Positions 7,760 to 16,040 are shown, counted from the stretch's first letter. The stretch is DNA of 42,375 nt from JBBSHE01 sp038253325 (GCA_038253325.1 JBBSHE010000025.1:1-42375), one strand, 5' to 3'. Notes: generated by a model from the sequence alone, not told the origin. Program-made: numbers and translations.

Positions 7760-9378
7760 GGATGCTCCTCTGGCGTTGTGGGCCGCAACGCTGCAGCCAA
7801 CCGATCGATGTGTGTCCGCGGATCGCCTCCGGCGACTCGATCGAGTGCGGCGATCTCGATATGTGTCTTCCCGTCATGGTGTTGACGGATGCGTACCCAG
7901 GTGCGTCGCGGCCGGATGAGCAACGACAAGAGCAGTCCGGTGATCGCTAGGAGGACGCCGATGAGCGGGATGATTTTTCCCGGCTCCTGACTGATCTGCA
8001 GCTGCACCCAGGGTTTGAGGCCGTCGAACGTGATGGAGCCCATGTGGTCGCCGAGTGTGATGGTCTGCCCGACCTTCAGCAGTAGTGGCCGCGGCCTGCC
8101 GTCCGGGGAGGTGACGGCGGTAAGTCGGCTCTTGTCCAAGGCGTAGACCGACTGCGGGATGCCGGTGTTCAGCCCGAGGTTGCCGTGGTAGCCGATCAGC
8201 GACAGCACGGGGTTGTTCGGGGCGGGGAACGTCGAGTACGGCTGACCGTTAGGGGTGATCGCGGCGGTCGGGAAGAAGTAGCCTTCGAAGCCCAGCTGCG
8301 CGGGTTGCGCGTCGGGTGCTTTGATCACGCCGAACGACACGAGTGAGCTGTCTTGGGGCAAGAAGATGACTGCCCCGGAGAACGCGACATTACCGGTCCC
8401 GTCGCGCACGGTGATGCTGGGGGCGTAGCCGTGACCAACCAGGAAGACGGAGGTTCCATCGACGGTCAACGGGTGGTTGACCCGCAGGTCGTACGCATGG
8501 GGCCTGGCACCAGGGTGGTCCGTCACCGCGAGGTCGGCGTCGAAATTCAGCGGAATCCCGGCGCCCTCTCCTTTCCGTTTGTAGGCCACGTGGAAGGCGG
8601 TGACGGCGAATGAGAAAGGTGCAAGGTCGTTCGACTTGAACCAGGCGCCGGGGGTGAACTGGTCGTATTGGGGCAGCGTGTTGGAGAAGCCGTCGCCGGC
8701 CACGACTGCGCTTGTCCCTTTGAAGCCGAGCAGGCTGGTGGCGGCAACACCTACCAGGACGACGACAACCGAGCAGTGGAACAGCAGGTTGCCCGCCTCG
8801 CGCAGGTAGCCCTTCTCGGCGCTCACGACCGAGGTGTCGTCAGTTTCGACGATCTCGACCCTGCGCCGCTGTCTCGTCAACAGCTCCCGAGCACGTTGAA
8901 GCTCAACTGCTGGCGGCAGGCTGCTCGTCCAAGTGGCGTATGCCGAGAACCGTCGTAGGTTGCGTGGCGCTGCAGGTGGGCGGGCACGGAACGCTTTCGC
9001 GTAGACACGCGTCCGGGGGATGATGCAGCCCACCAGCGACATCATCAGCAGGAGATAGATTGCGCTGAACCACACGGAACTGTAAACGTGGAACATTCCG
9101 ATCCGGTCGAAGAACGGTGCGAGGCGCGGATGGCTCTGACGCCAGAGTGATACCGCTGACGGGTCGACGCGCTGTTGTGGGATCAACGAACCTGGGATCG
9201 CGGCAATCGCCAGCAAGAACAACAAAATCAGTGCAGTCCGCATCGATGTGAGCTGCCGCCAGATCCATCGACCGAACTCGCGTAGTTTGAGCGGCGGGGC
9301 GTTATTGGTCGGTGGCCGGTCCCACGAAGACCTTCCCTCGGTCGGCTCTCGGACCGCGGTGTCGGATCGAGGCTTCAC
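7756..9378 (-). CDS. resB: cytochrome c biogenesis protein ResB
   Basis: The protein is 540 aa with the ResB layout: cytoplasmic start, two N-terminal transmembrane segments (TALILLFLLAIAAIPGSLIP near 47-66, and another near 105-122), a third membrane segment near 195, a large extracytoplasmic domain with GDGFSNTLPQYDQFTPG and VNHPLTVDGTSVFLVGHG, and a last transmembrane helix near 475-495 followed by RPRRTWVRI. ResB with CcsB forms the system II heme lyase. Its stop overlaps the ccsB start by 4 bp. ccdA lies 58 nt upstream and that gap holds a hairpin. The Asp/Arg-rich tail is ordinary for actinobacterial ResB. Confidence 0.95.
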   Translation of the reverse strand: MKPRSDTAVREPTEGRSSWDRPPTNNAPPLKLREFGRWIWRQLTSMRTALILLFLLAIAAIPGSLIPQQRVDPSAVSLWRQSHPRLAPFFDRIGMFHVYSSVWFSAIYLLLMMSLVGCIIPRTRVYAKAFRARPPAAPRNLRRFSAYATWTSSLPPAVELQRARELLTRQRRRVEIVETDDTSVVSAEKGYLREAGNLLFHCSVVVVLVGVAATSLLGFKGTSAVVAGDGFSNTLPQYDQFTPGAWFKSNDLAPFSFAVTAFHVAYKRKGEGAGIPLNFDADLAVTDHPGARPHAYDLRVNHPLTVDGTSVFLVGHGYAPSITVRDGTGNVAFSGAVIFLPQDSSLVSFGVIKAPDAQPAQLGFEGYFFPTAAITPNGQPYSTFPAPNNPVLSLIGYHGNLGLNTGIPQSVYALDKSRLTAVTSPDGRPRPLLLKVGQTITLGDHMGSITFDGLKPWVQLQISQEPGKIIPLIGVLLAITGLLLSLLIRPRRTWVRIRQHHDGKTHIEIAALDRVAGGDPRTHIDRLAAALRPTTPEEHP

Positions 9379-9436
9379 AGCACGACCGGCATCAGTGCCG
9401 CCGCGAGCCCAACCGTTTGGTGGTGAAACTGTGTCG

Positions 9437-10252
9437 TCATAGTGGCGGCTGCCAACCCACTATGAGTGTCCGGATGTCGTTGATGAGACTGGTCCACACG
9501 CCGGTGACCTCGAGCAGCCCGACGAGGACCAGGAGCAGCCCACCCGCCCGCATGATGGTCCGAGCGTGGCGGCGAGCCGCTTCGAAGACCGTAAACGCGC
9601 GTTGCATGCCTACGGCTGCGAGGAGGAACGGCAGCCCGAGGCCGAGGCTGTAGGCGAAGGACAGGGCGGCACCGCGGGCCGCGCCGCCGGTTGTCGCCGA
9701 CAGGGCCAGCACGGCGGTCAAGGTCGGGCCGATGCACGGCGTCCAGCCGATGCCGAACAGGACACCGAGCAAGGGTGCGCCGGCGACGCCGATGTTCGGG
9801 CGGTAACCGACACGGAAGGTGCGTCCGGTGAGCGAGATTCTCGTGAAGATGCCGGCGAACATCAGCCCCAGCAGGATCGTGAATGCGCCCAGGACGCGGG
9901 TGAGCATCTCTTGATGCGCCAGCAGGACCGTCCCGGCGGCGCCGAAGGCGGCTCCGTAGCTGGTGAAAACGGCGGCGAAGCCGAGCACGAACAACAAGGT
10001 TCCGGTGACGGTCCTACTCACCCGCGGGCTGTGTCTCGTCGCCACAGATCCGGATACCGATGCGGCTTGGTTTGCTGCCGAATGGTGTGAGTCGGCGCCG
10101 ACGCTGCCAGTGACGTAGGCGAGGTAGCCCGGAACCAGCGGCAGGCAGCAGGGGCTGAGGAACGAAACGAGCCCGGCTGCAATGGCGACCGGAAGGGCAA
10201 GAAGCAGGGGGCCGTACGCGACGACCTCACCGGGGCTTGTCGAAAGCATCAT
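9437..10252 (-). CDS. ccdA: CcdA, thiol-disulfide electron transporter of cytochrome c maturation
   Basis: The 271-aa protein has six transmembrane segments of the DsbD/CcdA family. The paired cysteines sit in LSPCCLPLVPGYLAYVTG (Cys35-Cys36) and in GIGWTPCIGPTL (near 170). CcdA moves electrons from cytoplasmic thioredoxin to an extracytoplasmic thioredoxin, here probably the TlpA/ResA-like protein whose stop overlaps this start by 4 bp (10249-10252). That protein then keeps apocytochrome CxxCH motifs reduced for CcsB/ResB. A hydrophilic His/Ser-rich loop at about 55-80 separates the first and second helices. The stop codon lies inside an inverted repeat (9438-9464). Confidence 0.93.
   Translation of the reverse strand: MMLSTSPGEVVAYGPLLLALPVAIAAGLVSFLSPCCLPLVPGYLAYVTGSVGADSHHSAANQAASVSGSVATRHSPRVSRTVTGTLLFVLGFAAVFTSYGAAFGAAGTVLLAHQEMLTRVLGAFTILLGLMFAGIFTRISLTGRTFRVGYRPNIGVAGAPLLGVLFGIGWTPCIGPTLTAVLALSATTGGAARGAALSFAYSLGLGLPFLLAAVGMQRAFTVFEAARRHARTIMRAGGLLLVLVGLLEVTGVWTSLINDIRTLIVGWQPPL
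9438..9464 (-). repeat. inverted repeat spanning the ccdA stop codon
   Basis: CATAGTGG (9438-9445) and CCACTATG (9457-9464) are perfect 8-bp arms around an 11-nt spacer, so the transcript of the ccdA-resB gap can fold into a hairpin with the ccdA stop codon in its base. No T-tract follows. It may act as a weak attenuator, an RNA-stability element or a coupling structure between ccdA and resB. Confidence 0.5.
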
Positions 10253-10920
10253 CGCCCACCAGCTGGTGGCGTGATCAGGCCGCGAGGGATCTTCGCGGCA
10301 AGCTCGTCGGTGATCAGTCCGCGCAGGGTCGTGTAATCGACCTTGCCGATGATTCGGGCTGCAATCCGCCCTTCGGGGTCCACCACCAGCGTGCTGGGGA
10401 TGGCACTGATCGGGATCACACCACTGAACCGGAGCAGCACCTGTCCGTCGGTATCTACGATGCTCGGGTACGGGATCTTGAAGTGTCGGACGAATGCTCG
10501 CGCCGCGGCCGACCTGTCGCGCGTGTCGACACCGACGAACCGTACGCCACTGGCGGCCGTTTCCCGTGCTAGCCGGGCCAAGATCGGCGCCTCAGCACGG
10601 CACGGGCTGCACCACGAACCCCACACGTTGATCACCACCACGTGCCCGGTGAGATCAGCCAAAGCGAGCCGGGAGGCGTCGAGCGTGACTCCCTCCACCG
10701 CGGGCGCCGGACGTCGGTTGCGCCGGGAGTACATGGTAAGCCCGATCGAATCGTCGCTCGCCGATGTGCGACCGACACCGTCTACCTGGGTGGACGGCGG
10801 CCTCCAGTCAATGGCAGCCCACGCAATGCCCGCCCCACCCGTCAGACTGACGACGACGGCGAGGACCGTCAACAAGCGCTTGGAGGGTCGGAGTGTCATC
10901 GGCGGCCGGTGAGACGGCAA
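10249..10920 (-). CDS. membrane-anchored TlpA/ResA-type thiol-disulfide reductase
   Basis: The protein is 223 aa. A transmembrane anchor at about 17-37 precedes a Redoxin/AhpC-TSA thioredoxin fold with the active site WGSWCSPCRAEAP (Cys104, Cys107), the buried Asp in RFVGVDTRD and the cis-Pro region ISAIPSTLVVDPEG. This is the ResA/CcsX role: reducing the CxxCH cysteines of apocytochrome c, recharged by CcdA. It overlaps ccdA by 4 bp and is the first gene of the cytochrome c maturation run. An internal ATG at residue 8 (MTLRPSKR) is an alternative start. Confidence 0.92.
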   Translation of the reverse strand: MPSHRPPMTLRPSKRLLTVLAVVVSLTGGAGIAWAAIDWRPPSTQVDGVGRTSASDDSIGLTMYSRRNRRPAPAVEGVTLDASRLALADLTGHVVVINVWGSWCSPCRAEAPILARLARETAASGVRFVGVDTRDRSAAARAFVRHFKIPYPSIVDTDGQVLLRFSGVIPISAIPSTLVVDPEGRIAARIIGKVDYTTLRGLITDELAAKIPRGLITPPAGGR

Positions 10921-11017
10921 TCACCGCTACGGGCGAGGACCACCTGGCACGTCGCGGCGATCTCGAGTACAGCGCGCAAATGGATGCGGAGTCGCGACGC
11001 CGCTAGCACGCAGATCC

Positions 11018-11239
11018 TCACCGCGGTTCGGGTGCTGTCCGCTCCCGCTCGGGCAGCTGCCTGCGTAGCGCCTCGACGTCGCTCCGCAGCTGCTGCGACT
11101 CCCGCTGCTCGGCCGCCGGCGGCTTGCGGGGGTCCGATGCCGGTGTCGGCTCGTGCGGCTTGCGCATCATCATCCACATCATGGCGCCCATGCCGATCGA
11201 GCAACCCAGGGCGGGAACCAGGAAAATCAGCTTGTCCAT
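11018..11239 (-). CDS. small Met-rich membrane peptide with C-terminal coiled coil (73 aa)
   Basis: One N-terminal transmembrane helix is unusually rich in methionine: GCSIGMGAMMWMMMRKPHEP (residues 12-31). A Pro linker and a charged helix (about 45-70, EQRESQQLRSDVEALRRQ) that could form a coiled coil follow. I recognise no named family, though similar Met-rich mini-proteins accompany copper or redox genes. It is the last gene of the operon that starts at 13184, 24 nt after the mini-thioredoxin gene. Met-rich membrane helices often bind Cu(I), which would fit the neighbouring CopC/CopD genes; that is an inference. Confidence 0.7.
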   Translation of the reverse strand: MDKLIFLVPALGCSIGMGAMMWMMMRKPHEPTPASDPRKPPAAEQRESQQLRSDVEALRRQLPERERTAPEPR

Positions 11240-11263
11240 TGGGTCTCCTTCGATTTGGTGGCA

Positions 11264-11521
11264 TCAATCGGTGATTCTTGACAGGGCGCGTCGCAGCGCG
11301 TTCTCTGAGAGGCGCCCGTACGCGAAGGGTGCGCCGTTGACAAGGACCCCCGGGGCGAACAACACCCCTGCTCGTACGGCGAGCACCCTGCCGTCGGGAG
11401 CGCCCATGTCCACCTCGGCGACCTGCAGCGGCATGTCCTGGCCCACCCGATCCAGCACCTCCTTGGCGCGAACACACGACGAGCAGTCGGCTTGGGTCAG
11501 CAGGGTGATCGAGACGGTCAC
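11264..11521 (-). CDS. glutaredoxin/thioredoxin-like small protein with CSSC motif
   Basis: The 85 residues have a beta-alpha start ITLLTQADCSSCVRAKEVLD with a CxxC at Cys13-Cys16, the strand VAEVDM, a turn with FAPGVLVNGAPFAYGRLSEN (a cis-Pro loop) and a C-terminal helix. There is no signal peptide, so it is cytoplasmic. It could be the cytoplasmic electron donor to the CcdA-like transporter in the same operon. It overlaps the end of the redoxin gene by 4 bp (11518-11521). The family is close to DUF836/glutaredoxin-like thioredoxins. Confidence 0.85.
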   Translation of the reverse strand: MTVSITLLTQADCSSCVRAKEVLDRVGQDMPLQVAEVDMGAPDGRVLAVRAGVLFAPGVLVNGAPFAYGRLSENALRRALSRITD

Positions 11522-12210
11522 GGCTTCGCACCGTCCTTCATGGCGTCCAGCAAGTCGGTGACCGGGACATCCATGGTGTACTTCGGGGCGCCGCCGTAGT
11601 CTGCGCGCCAGCCGATCGTGCCGTCAGGGCGGATCAAGACAAAGGTATGGCCGTCGCGGCTGGTGCCCATCATCCCGAAACTATTGGCGTGGTACGCCTT
11701 GGACACGGTCAGGCCCGGGTCGGAGAGCACCTGTGTCGACAGGCTCATGTCATGCACCTTCTGGGTGATCAGATCGACAGGGTCAGACGTGATCGACACC
11801 ACCTGGTCAATCCCGGCAGCCGTGACTTGTGGAGCCGACTGCTCCAGCTGGGCGATCTGGTCCCAGCACGGCTGGCAGGTCAGGCCCTCCTGAAAGTAGA
11901 GCAGCACGGTCTTGCCGTGCAGCGCTGCCAAGCTCACGGTCCCACCCCCGGAGGACTGCAGCGTGAATCCCGGTGCCGTCGCTCCTGGCGCCGGGGAGCC
12001 AACCTGGTACGGGAACCTGGCGCCGTCATGGCCGGTGGGCGTATTGGAGCGAAACACGCCGTACAACACACCAACCACCGCGATGCCGACAACGACCGCG
12101 AGGGCAGTCGACCGAGCCATGCGTACCCGGGCCGGCCGCCCAGCCTGCGCGCGGGCGCGAATGGCGCGGTCGCGCCGCTGCCGAGTCCTGTCTGCCTTCG
12201 GCGTGCTCAT
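11518..12210 (-). CDS. membrane-anchored redoxin (peroxiredoxin/TlpA-like) with CQPC motif
   Basis: A positively charged N-terminus precedes one transmembrane helix (about 34-52), then an extracytoplasmic redoxin domain starting at GSPAPGATAPGFTLQSS. The active site is FQEGLTCQPCWDQIAQLE (Cys112, Cys115), followed by ISSDPVDL-like and DPGLTVSKAYHANSFGMMG strands typical of AhpC/TSA. The GLTCQPCW form is common in actinobacterial redoxins near CcdA homologues. It overlaps the CcdA-like gene before it and the mini-thioredoxin gene after it by 4 bp each, so the three are translationally coupled. Probable role: an extracytoplasmic thiol reductase or peroxidase fed by the CcdA-like protein. Confidence 0.88.
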   Translation of the reverse strand: MSTPKADRTRQRRDRAIRARAQAGRPARVRMARSTALAVVVGIAVVGVLYGVFRSNTPTGHDGARFPYQVGSPAPGATAPGFTLQSSGGGTVSLAALHGKTVLLYFQEGLTCQPCWDQIAQLEQSAPQVTAAGIDQVVSITSDPVDLITQKVHDMSLSTQVLSDPGLTVSKAYHANSFGMMGTSRDGHTFVLIRPDGTIGWRADYGGAPKYTMDVPVTDLLDAMKDGAKP

Positions 12211-13184
12211 CGCGGCGGTGCCTCCAGGGTGCGTGGGTCCGCTGCCCCAGAAGCGCGGTCTTCGACGGGCTCGGTCGGACCCGTCTCGGATACCGGCCCC
12301 AGATGCATGTCACCGATCTGGGCTTGGGCCGGATGGGAGGCCGCGACTGCGATACCTACGAGCAGCATCAAGCCGAGCAGAAGCAGCAGCGCCAAGACCC
12401 AGCCGGGCATCCAAGCCAACGCTTTGGTTGCGACCGATGCTGCATGCTGGAGGGCAGCGGCGAACCGGACCCGCCAGCCCGTCGACGGCATCGACGGACC
12501 GGTGACCGCGGTGATCAACGTCAGGACGCCCATGACGATCAGCAACAACCCCGAGGCCAACGTGCCCAAGGCCATCCGCCGGCGCAGCCCCACGATCCGG
12601 ATCGTGACCTCTCGACCGTGCATCCATCGAGACGAACCCCAATCACGGGCTTCCCATACCAGGGCCAGCGCGAAGAGCGGCGCGACCATGCCGGCGACGT
12701 AGACACCACTAATCGCCAGGGCGGCCGGGAAAGAAGGGCTCGCGCCCGCCAACACCACCACTCCCGCCAGGACGGGTGCGCAGCAGGCGCTGGCCGCGCC
12801 GGAGAACACGCCCAATCCATAGACCGACCCGAAGCCTGGGCGCCCAGCTGCGGAATGGCCGCGCGGCATCGGCAAGCGTGGCTTCCAACCGCCCAGCACC
12901 GCGGCACCGCCAACAAGCATCGCCGTGCCACCGACGGTGAACACCAACAGATGTTGCCCCGCAACGGCAGCGGCGACCGCGGAGGCTCCGAGCCCGATCG
13001 GCATGATGACGGTGGCGACACCGGCGGCGAACACCAATGACGCTGCCACGATCCCGGTCCGCCGACGAAAGCCGGTTGCCAAGTACGCCGGCAGCATGAC
13101 CGAAACGCAGCACGGCGCGAGCAGCGCGACCACGCCGCCAAGGAACGACGCGGTCAGCACCGTCCCGAACAACACACCGTGCAT
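12207..13184 (-). CDS. second CcdA/DsbD-like membrane electron transporter, divergent
   Basis: The protein is 325 aa. Two cysteine pairs sit at matching places of the DsbD-beta/CcdA fold: LLAPCCVSVMLPAYLATG (Cys25-Cys26) and FSGAASACCAPVLAG (Cys134-Cys135). It has seven or so membrane helices and a hydrophilic C-terminal tail of about 50 residues not found in the first CcdA. A CC/CC arrangement is typical of mercury or thiol-type CcdA paralogues. It starts at an ATG with GGAG 9 nt upstream and leads a four-gene overlapping operon (CcdA-like, redoxin, mini-thioredoxin, Met-rich peptide). A BlaI-like dyad lies 49 nt upstream. Confidence 0.88.
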   Translation of the reverse strand: MHGVLFGTVLTASFLGGVVALLAPCCVSVMLPAYLATGFRRRTGIVAASLVFAAGVATVIMPIGLGASAVAAAVAGQHLLVFTVGGTAMLVGGAAVLGGWKPRLPMPRGHSAAGRPGFGSVYGLGVFSGAASACCAPVLAGVVVLAGASPSFPAALAISGVYVAGMVAPLFALALVWEARDWGSSRWMHGREVTIRIVGLRRRMALGTLASGLLLIVMGVLTLITAVTGPSMPSTGWRVRFAAALQHAASVATKALAWMPGWVLALLLLLGLMLLVGIAVAASHPAQAQIGDMHLGPVSETGPTEPVEDRASGAADPRTLEAPPR

Positions 13185-13233
13185 CGACTGGTCTCCATTC
13201 CTCGGCCTGCGCCTGTCGCTCTAGACCCAAACT

Positions 13234-13248
13234 ACTACGTTGGTTAGG
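13234..13248 (-). promoter_or_regulatory. candidate BlaI operator upstream of the CcdA-like operon
   Basis: Read on the minus strand the site is CCTAACCAACGTAGT, i.e. CTA-N7-TAG, 49 nt before the ATG at 13184. Its plus-strand form ACTACGTTGGTTAGG matches the site upstream of the DUF3105 gene at 12 of 15 positions. A similar dyad precedes blaI itself. The dyad is imperfect and no binding data exist. Confidence 0.5.
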
Positions 13249-13291
13249 AGACCGTGATCACCCCCTCGTCGGTGCCTCTGAGGTGCGGGCA

Positions 13292-13924
13292 TCAGGAGGC
13301 GGGCGTTCCAGTCCCGCCACTGCACGGCGCGCCCGGTTCGGGGGTCTGCGGACCCTGCGCATACTTGGAGATGAACCTGGCGATTCGAGGATCGGCGGCG
13401 CTCGTCATCGTCAGCTGAAGTCCCCAGGCGCTGGCCACTACCGGGGCCGGCAGTTTGGGGTAAGGACTCAAGATCACGTACGGCTTCCCGGAGGCGTCCT
13501 TCGTCAGGCGCGTGGTCTTGGCGACGGGCAGGTTCGGTCGATAGGTGATCCAAACCGCACCGTGTTCCAGCGAGTGCACCGCGTTCTCGTTGGGCACCGG
13601 CGCCGAGTACACGCCGCAGTTCAGCGGCACCGGGTTGTGGTTGCCGCCGACCGGTGGGGTCTGTGCATAGTGCACGCTGCCCTGGACATGTCCACGCGAG
13701 AGACCCTTGAAGGTCTGCACGCCGGAAACCGCGTCGGTCGAACGTTTGGTCAACACCCCCCACAATCCGCCAGCCACGATGACCGCCGCCACCAGCGCGA
13801 AGACCCCGGTCACTATGAACCCGCGGCGCCGTTCCTGCCGCTGCTGCTCTGCGTGCAGCTGCGCAACTCGCTCGCGTGCGCGCGCCTTGGAGTTCTTGGT
13901 CTGGTTCTTACCAGTCCCACCCAC
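13292..13924 (-). CDS. DUF3105 domain protein, membrane-anchored
   Basis: The 210-aa protein has a basic, coiled-coil-like start (residues 5-35, RARERVAQLHAEQQRQERRR), one transmembrane helix (about 36-58) and then the extracytoplasmic DUF3105 domain. Conserved signatures are VHYAQTPPVGGNHNPVPLNC, VHSLEHGAVWITYRP and VASAWGLQLTM. DUF3105 proteins keep His/Cys residues in these motifs and commonly neighbour copper, CcdA and DUF305 genes in actinomycetes; their reaction is unknown. The start is GTG at 13924 with AAGGGA about 10 nt upstream. It lies just downstream of the CopC/CopD gene but has its own dyad-bearing leader. Confidence 0.9.
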   Translation of the reverse strand: MGGTGKNQTKNSKARARERVAQLHAEQQRQERRRGFIVTGVFALVAAVIVAGGLWGVLTKRSTDAVSGVQTFKGLSRGHVQGSVHYAQTPPVGGNHNPVPLNCGVYSAPVPNENAVHSLEHGAVWITYRPNLPVAKTTRLTKDASGKPYVILSPYPKLPAPVVASAWGLQLTMTSAADPRIARFISKYAQGPQTPEPGAPCSGGTGTPAS

Positions 13925-13970
13925 AATGCTGTCCCTTCTTGCCGAGCCCGCCGAGAGCGCATCCCAATCA

Positions 13971-13985
13971 ACTAAGTTTGTTAGT
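13971..13985 (-). promoter_or_regulatory. candidate BlaI operator upstream of the DUF3105 gene
   Basis: ACTAAGTTTGTTAGT has perfect 5-bp arms (ACTAA/TTAGT) around a 5-nt spacer. It is centred about 54 nt before the GTG start at 13924 and is the best dyad of the three similar sites in this block. Overlap with a possible -10 element (TACTAAC on the minus strand) would suit repression. Confidence 0.55.
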
Positions 13986-14042
13986 ATGAAGGTACTCGAT
14001 CTTGTCAGTCAGTTCGGCTGCGCATGCTTTGGGGCGGATCCC

Positions 14043-16040
14043 CTATTCGCCGCGGTAGTCAAAGGCGCGAGTGACGAGCTGGTTCGGCGTGGAGAGTGTC
14101 TCGCGGAGTATCCGCCCGGACGGGTCCACGGTTAGGTCGACATCGACGTTGTCGGCAGGGTAGCCCAGCAACACCGTGGCGGTGTTGTCCTTGTTGGGGA
14201 CCGTGTCGACGATCGTGGCGCGACCGGTGCCGTATGGCTCGGCGGCCAGGAACTCCGGACCGGTGACTTCGATTCTCTTCACCTGTCCCGGTCCGACGCT
14301 TGTGTCGCTGGTGACCCGTTCGTAAACAACGACTCTTCTGATGGCCTTCATGCTGCCGACGGTGCGCGCCAAGGCCTCGGTACGAGGCTGCGGCGGCCAA
14401 GGCACGTTGAGAGCCGCCTCCCCTCCGGTCCACCCGGAGGCCTCTGCCTGCAACGTGAGCCTGCTGGTGCCGGCGCGCCACCGTAGGGACGCGGCGAAGC
14501 ACCCGGGGCCACATCCCCGCATCAACAGACCGACGGTCCGGCCGGCCGGATCGGTGAGCCCGGCCGCCAACCGATACCTCGGGCTTCTCGGCGCCGCGGT
14601 GCCCCCCTGCACCACGCTTCCCGGCGGCGTCCTGTCGGCAGCGCCGGGAGCCAACAACACAACAACGAGCTGACCGGCCGAAGCGTGAACGCTCAGTCCG
14701 ATCTGGCCTGCCCGGGCACCTAGTGGAACGACCGGTCCGGACGGTGGCGGTGCGAACGGCAGCGCCTCCGAGGTGGGCCGGGGTGGAGCCGAAACTGTCA
14801 ACACAGCGGAGACCGCCAGCACCACGATCAACACCAGGGACTCCAAGCGCGCGGCGCCTAGCGGTAGTTTCCGGCCGCGGAGCCGGCGCCGCCCGGCCAG
14901 CGCGAAGGCCGCGGCGCTGGCGACCAAGGCGAGCTTGACCAGCAGGACCGCGCCATAGCTGGTCGTCGCGAGCGCTGAGACGGGGACGACGATGAGCGCG
15001 TTCGCGGTTCCGGTCACAACCACGGTGGCGAACAACCAGAGCGCGAGGCGTGCGTACCTTGCGAACACGGTTCGGACTAACCCAGGGTCACCACGCCGAG
15101 CCCATGCCCGACGCAGGACGTGCATCAGCGTCCCGAACCACACTGCGGCGGTGGCCAGATGTATCGCGGTGAGCAGCTCGCCCCAGCCGGCGGCATAAGT
15201 CTGCGGATGCGCCCGGATCGCCTCGGCCACAACCACCGCGAGGAGAGGGACGAGCATCCACCCGTTCCGCCGAGACATCGCCACGGATGTCGCGACAGCG
15301 TACGCGACAACCTCGGCCAACGCGAGCAACCCAGGTCGACTACCAACCTCGCCGAGCCTCGGGTGGGCAAACGCGTTCAGGACCCGGCCGTTGCCCATCA
15401 CCAGCGCGAGCAGCACCAGCGAGGCCACCCAGCCGGTCAGCGTCGCAGTCGTGGCCCAGCTCCGTTGCCGCGAACTGTCGACGCTGTGGCCGCGAACGAG
15501 GCGAGGGAAGACGATGAGTCCGGCGAGCCAGGCGAGGGAGACGAACGATGCCCAACGAGCGGCCGCAGTCACCAACTGCCCGGAGGTTCCCGACACACCG
15601 GGTCCAATCGAGCCGTTCAGGGAAGCCGTGTCCGGCCCCACACCGAACTGGTAGCTGCCGGTGATAGCGTCCCCGTCGTCAGCAACCGCCTGCCAATCGA
15701 CTGTGTACGCACCCGTGGGTAGCGCTCGAGCCACCGCGACCGTTATCACCATGCTCCCCCGCGACGTTGCCGGAGTCCCCAGCGGAATCACGTCCCCAGC
15801 TGCGTTGGTCAGGCGAATCGGGTGCTCCGGCAGACTCAGGGGGGAATCAAACACCAAGGTCAGTTGGCGCGGCGACGACGGCACCGAGGAACTCACTGCC
15901 GGGATGGTGAACAGCAAGGTGGCGTGAGCCGACGCCGGAGACGCACCCATCAGCAACACGAACACCGCCGACACGCCAGCGAGCAGCAGAGGGGCGCGGC
16001 GCCGAGCTGTGGCAAGCACGTGACGCACGCCGTCGGCCAC
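14043..16040 (-). CDS. CopC-CopD fusion protein with extra C-terminal domain (copper handling)
   Basis: A signal peptide (basic RRR, hydrophobic core, cleavage at ASA-HATL) exposes an N-terminal His, as in CopC. The CopC beta-sandwich runs to about residue 130, then eight or so CopD membrane helices (about 160-430, with GWGELLTAIHLATAAVWFG), then a 200-residue extracytoplasmic tail containing GCGPGCF and ending in a YRGE terminus. CopC binds Cu(II) outside the membrane and CopD is thought to import copper. The second copper ligand motif, usually DGH, reads DGD here (Asp122-Asp124), so the Cu site may be altered. I chose GTG 16040 because a ribosome site precedes it and it fits the signal peptide; the frame is open to 16127, overlapping the M56 gene. 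Confidence 0.85.
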   Translation of the reverse strand: MADGVRHVLATARRRAPLLLAGVSAVFVLLMGASPASAHATLLFTIPAVSSSVPSSPRQLTLVFDSPLSLPEHPIRLTNAAGDVIPLGTPATSRGSMVITVAVARALPTGAYTVDWQAVADDGDAITGSYQFGVGPDTASLNGSIGPGVSGTSGQLVTAAARWASFVSLAWLAGLIVFPRLVRGHSVDSSRQRSWATTATLTGWVASLVLLALVMGNGRVLNAFAHPRLGEVGSRPGLLALAEVVAYAVATSVAMSRRNGWMLVPLLAVVVAEAIRAHPQTYAAGWGELLTAIHLATAAVWFGTLMHVLRRAWARRGDPGLVRTVFARYARLALWLFATVVVTGTANALIVVPVSALATTSYGAVLLVKLALVASAAAFALAGRRRLRGRKLPLGAARLESLVLIVVLAVSAVLTVSAPPRPTSEALPFAPPPSGPVVPLGARAGQIGLSVHASAGQLVVVLLAPGAADRTPPGSVVQGGTAAPRSPRYRLAAGLTDPAGRTVGLLMRGCGPGCFAASLRWRAGTSRLTLQAEASGWTGGEAALNVPWPPQPRTEALARTVGSMKAIRRVVVYERVTSDTSVGPGQVKRIEVTGPEFLAAEPYGTGRATIVDTVPNKDNTATVLLGYPADNVDVDLTVDPSGRILRETLSTPNQLVTRAFDYRGE

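Noticed and set aside
11647..12702. A 351-aa plus-strand frame opposite the redoxin and CcdA-like genes
   Set aside because: Antisense to clear CxxC and CcdA proteins with 4-bp overlaps; shadow frame.
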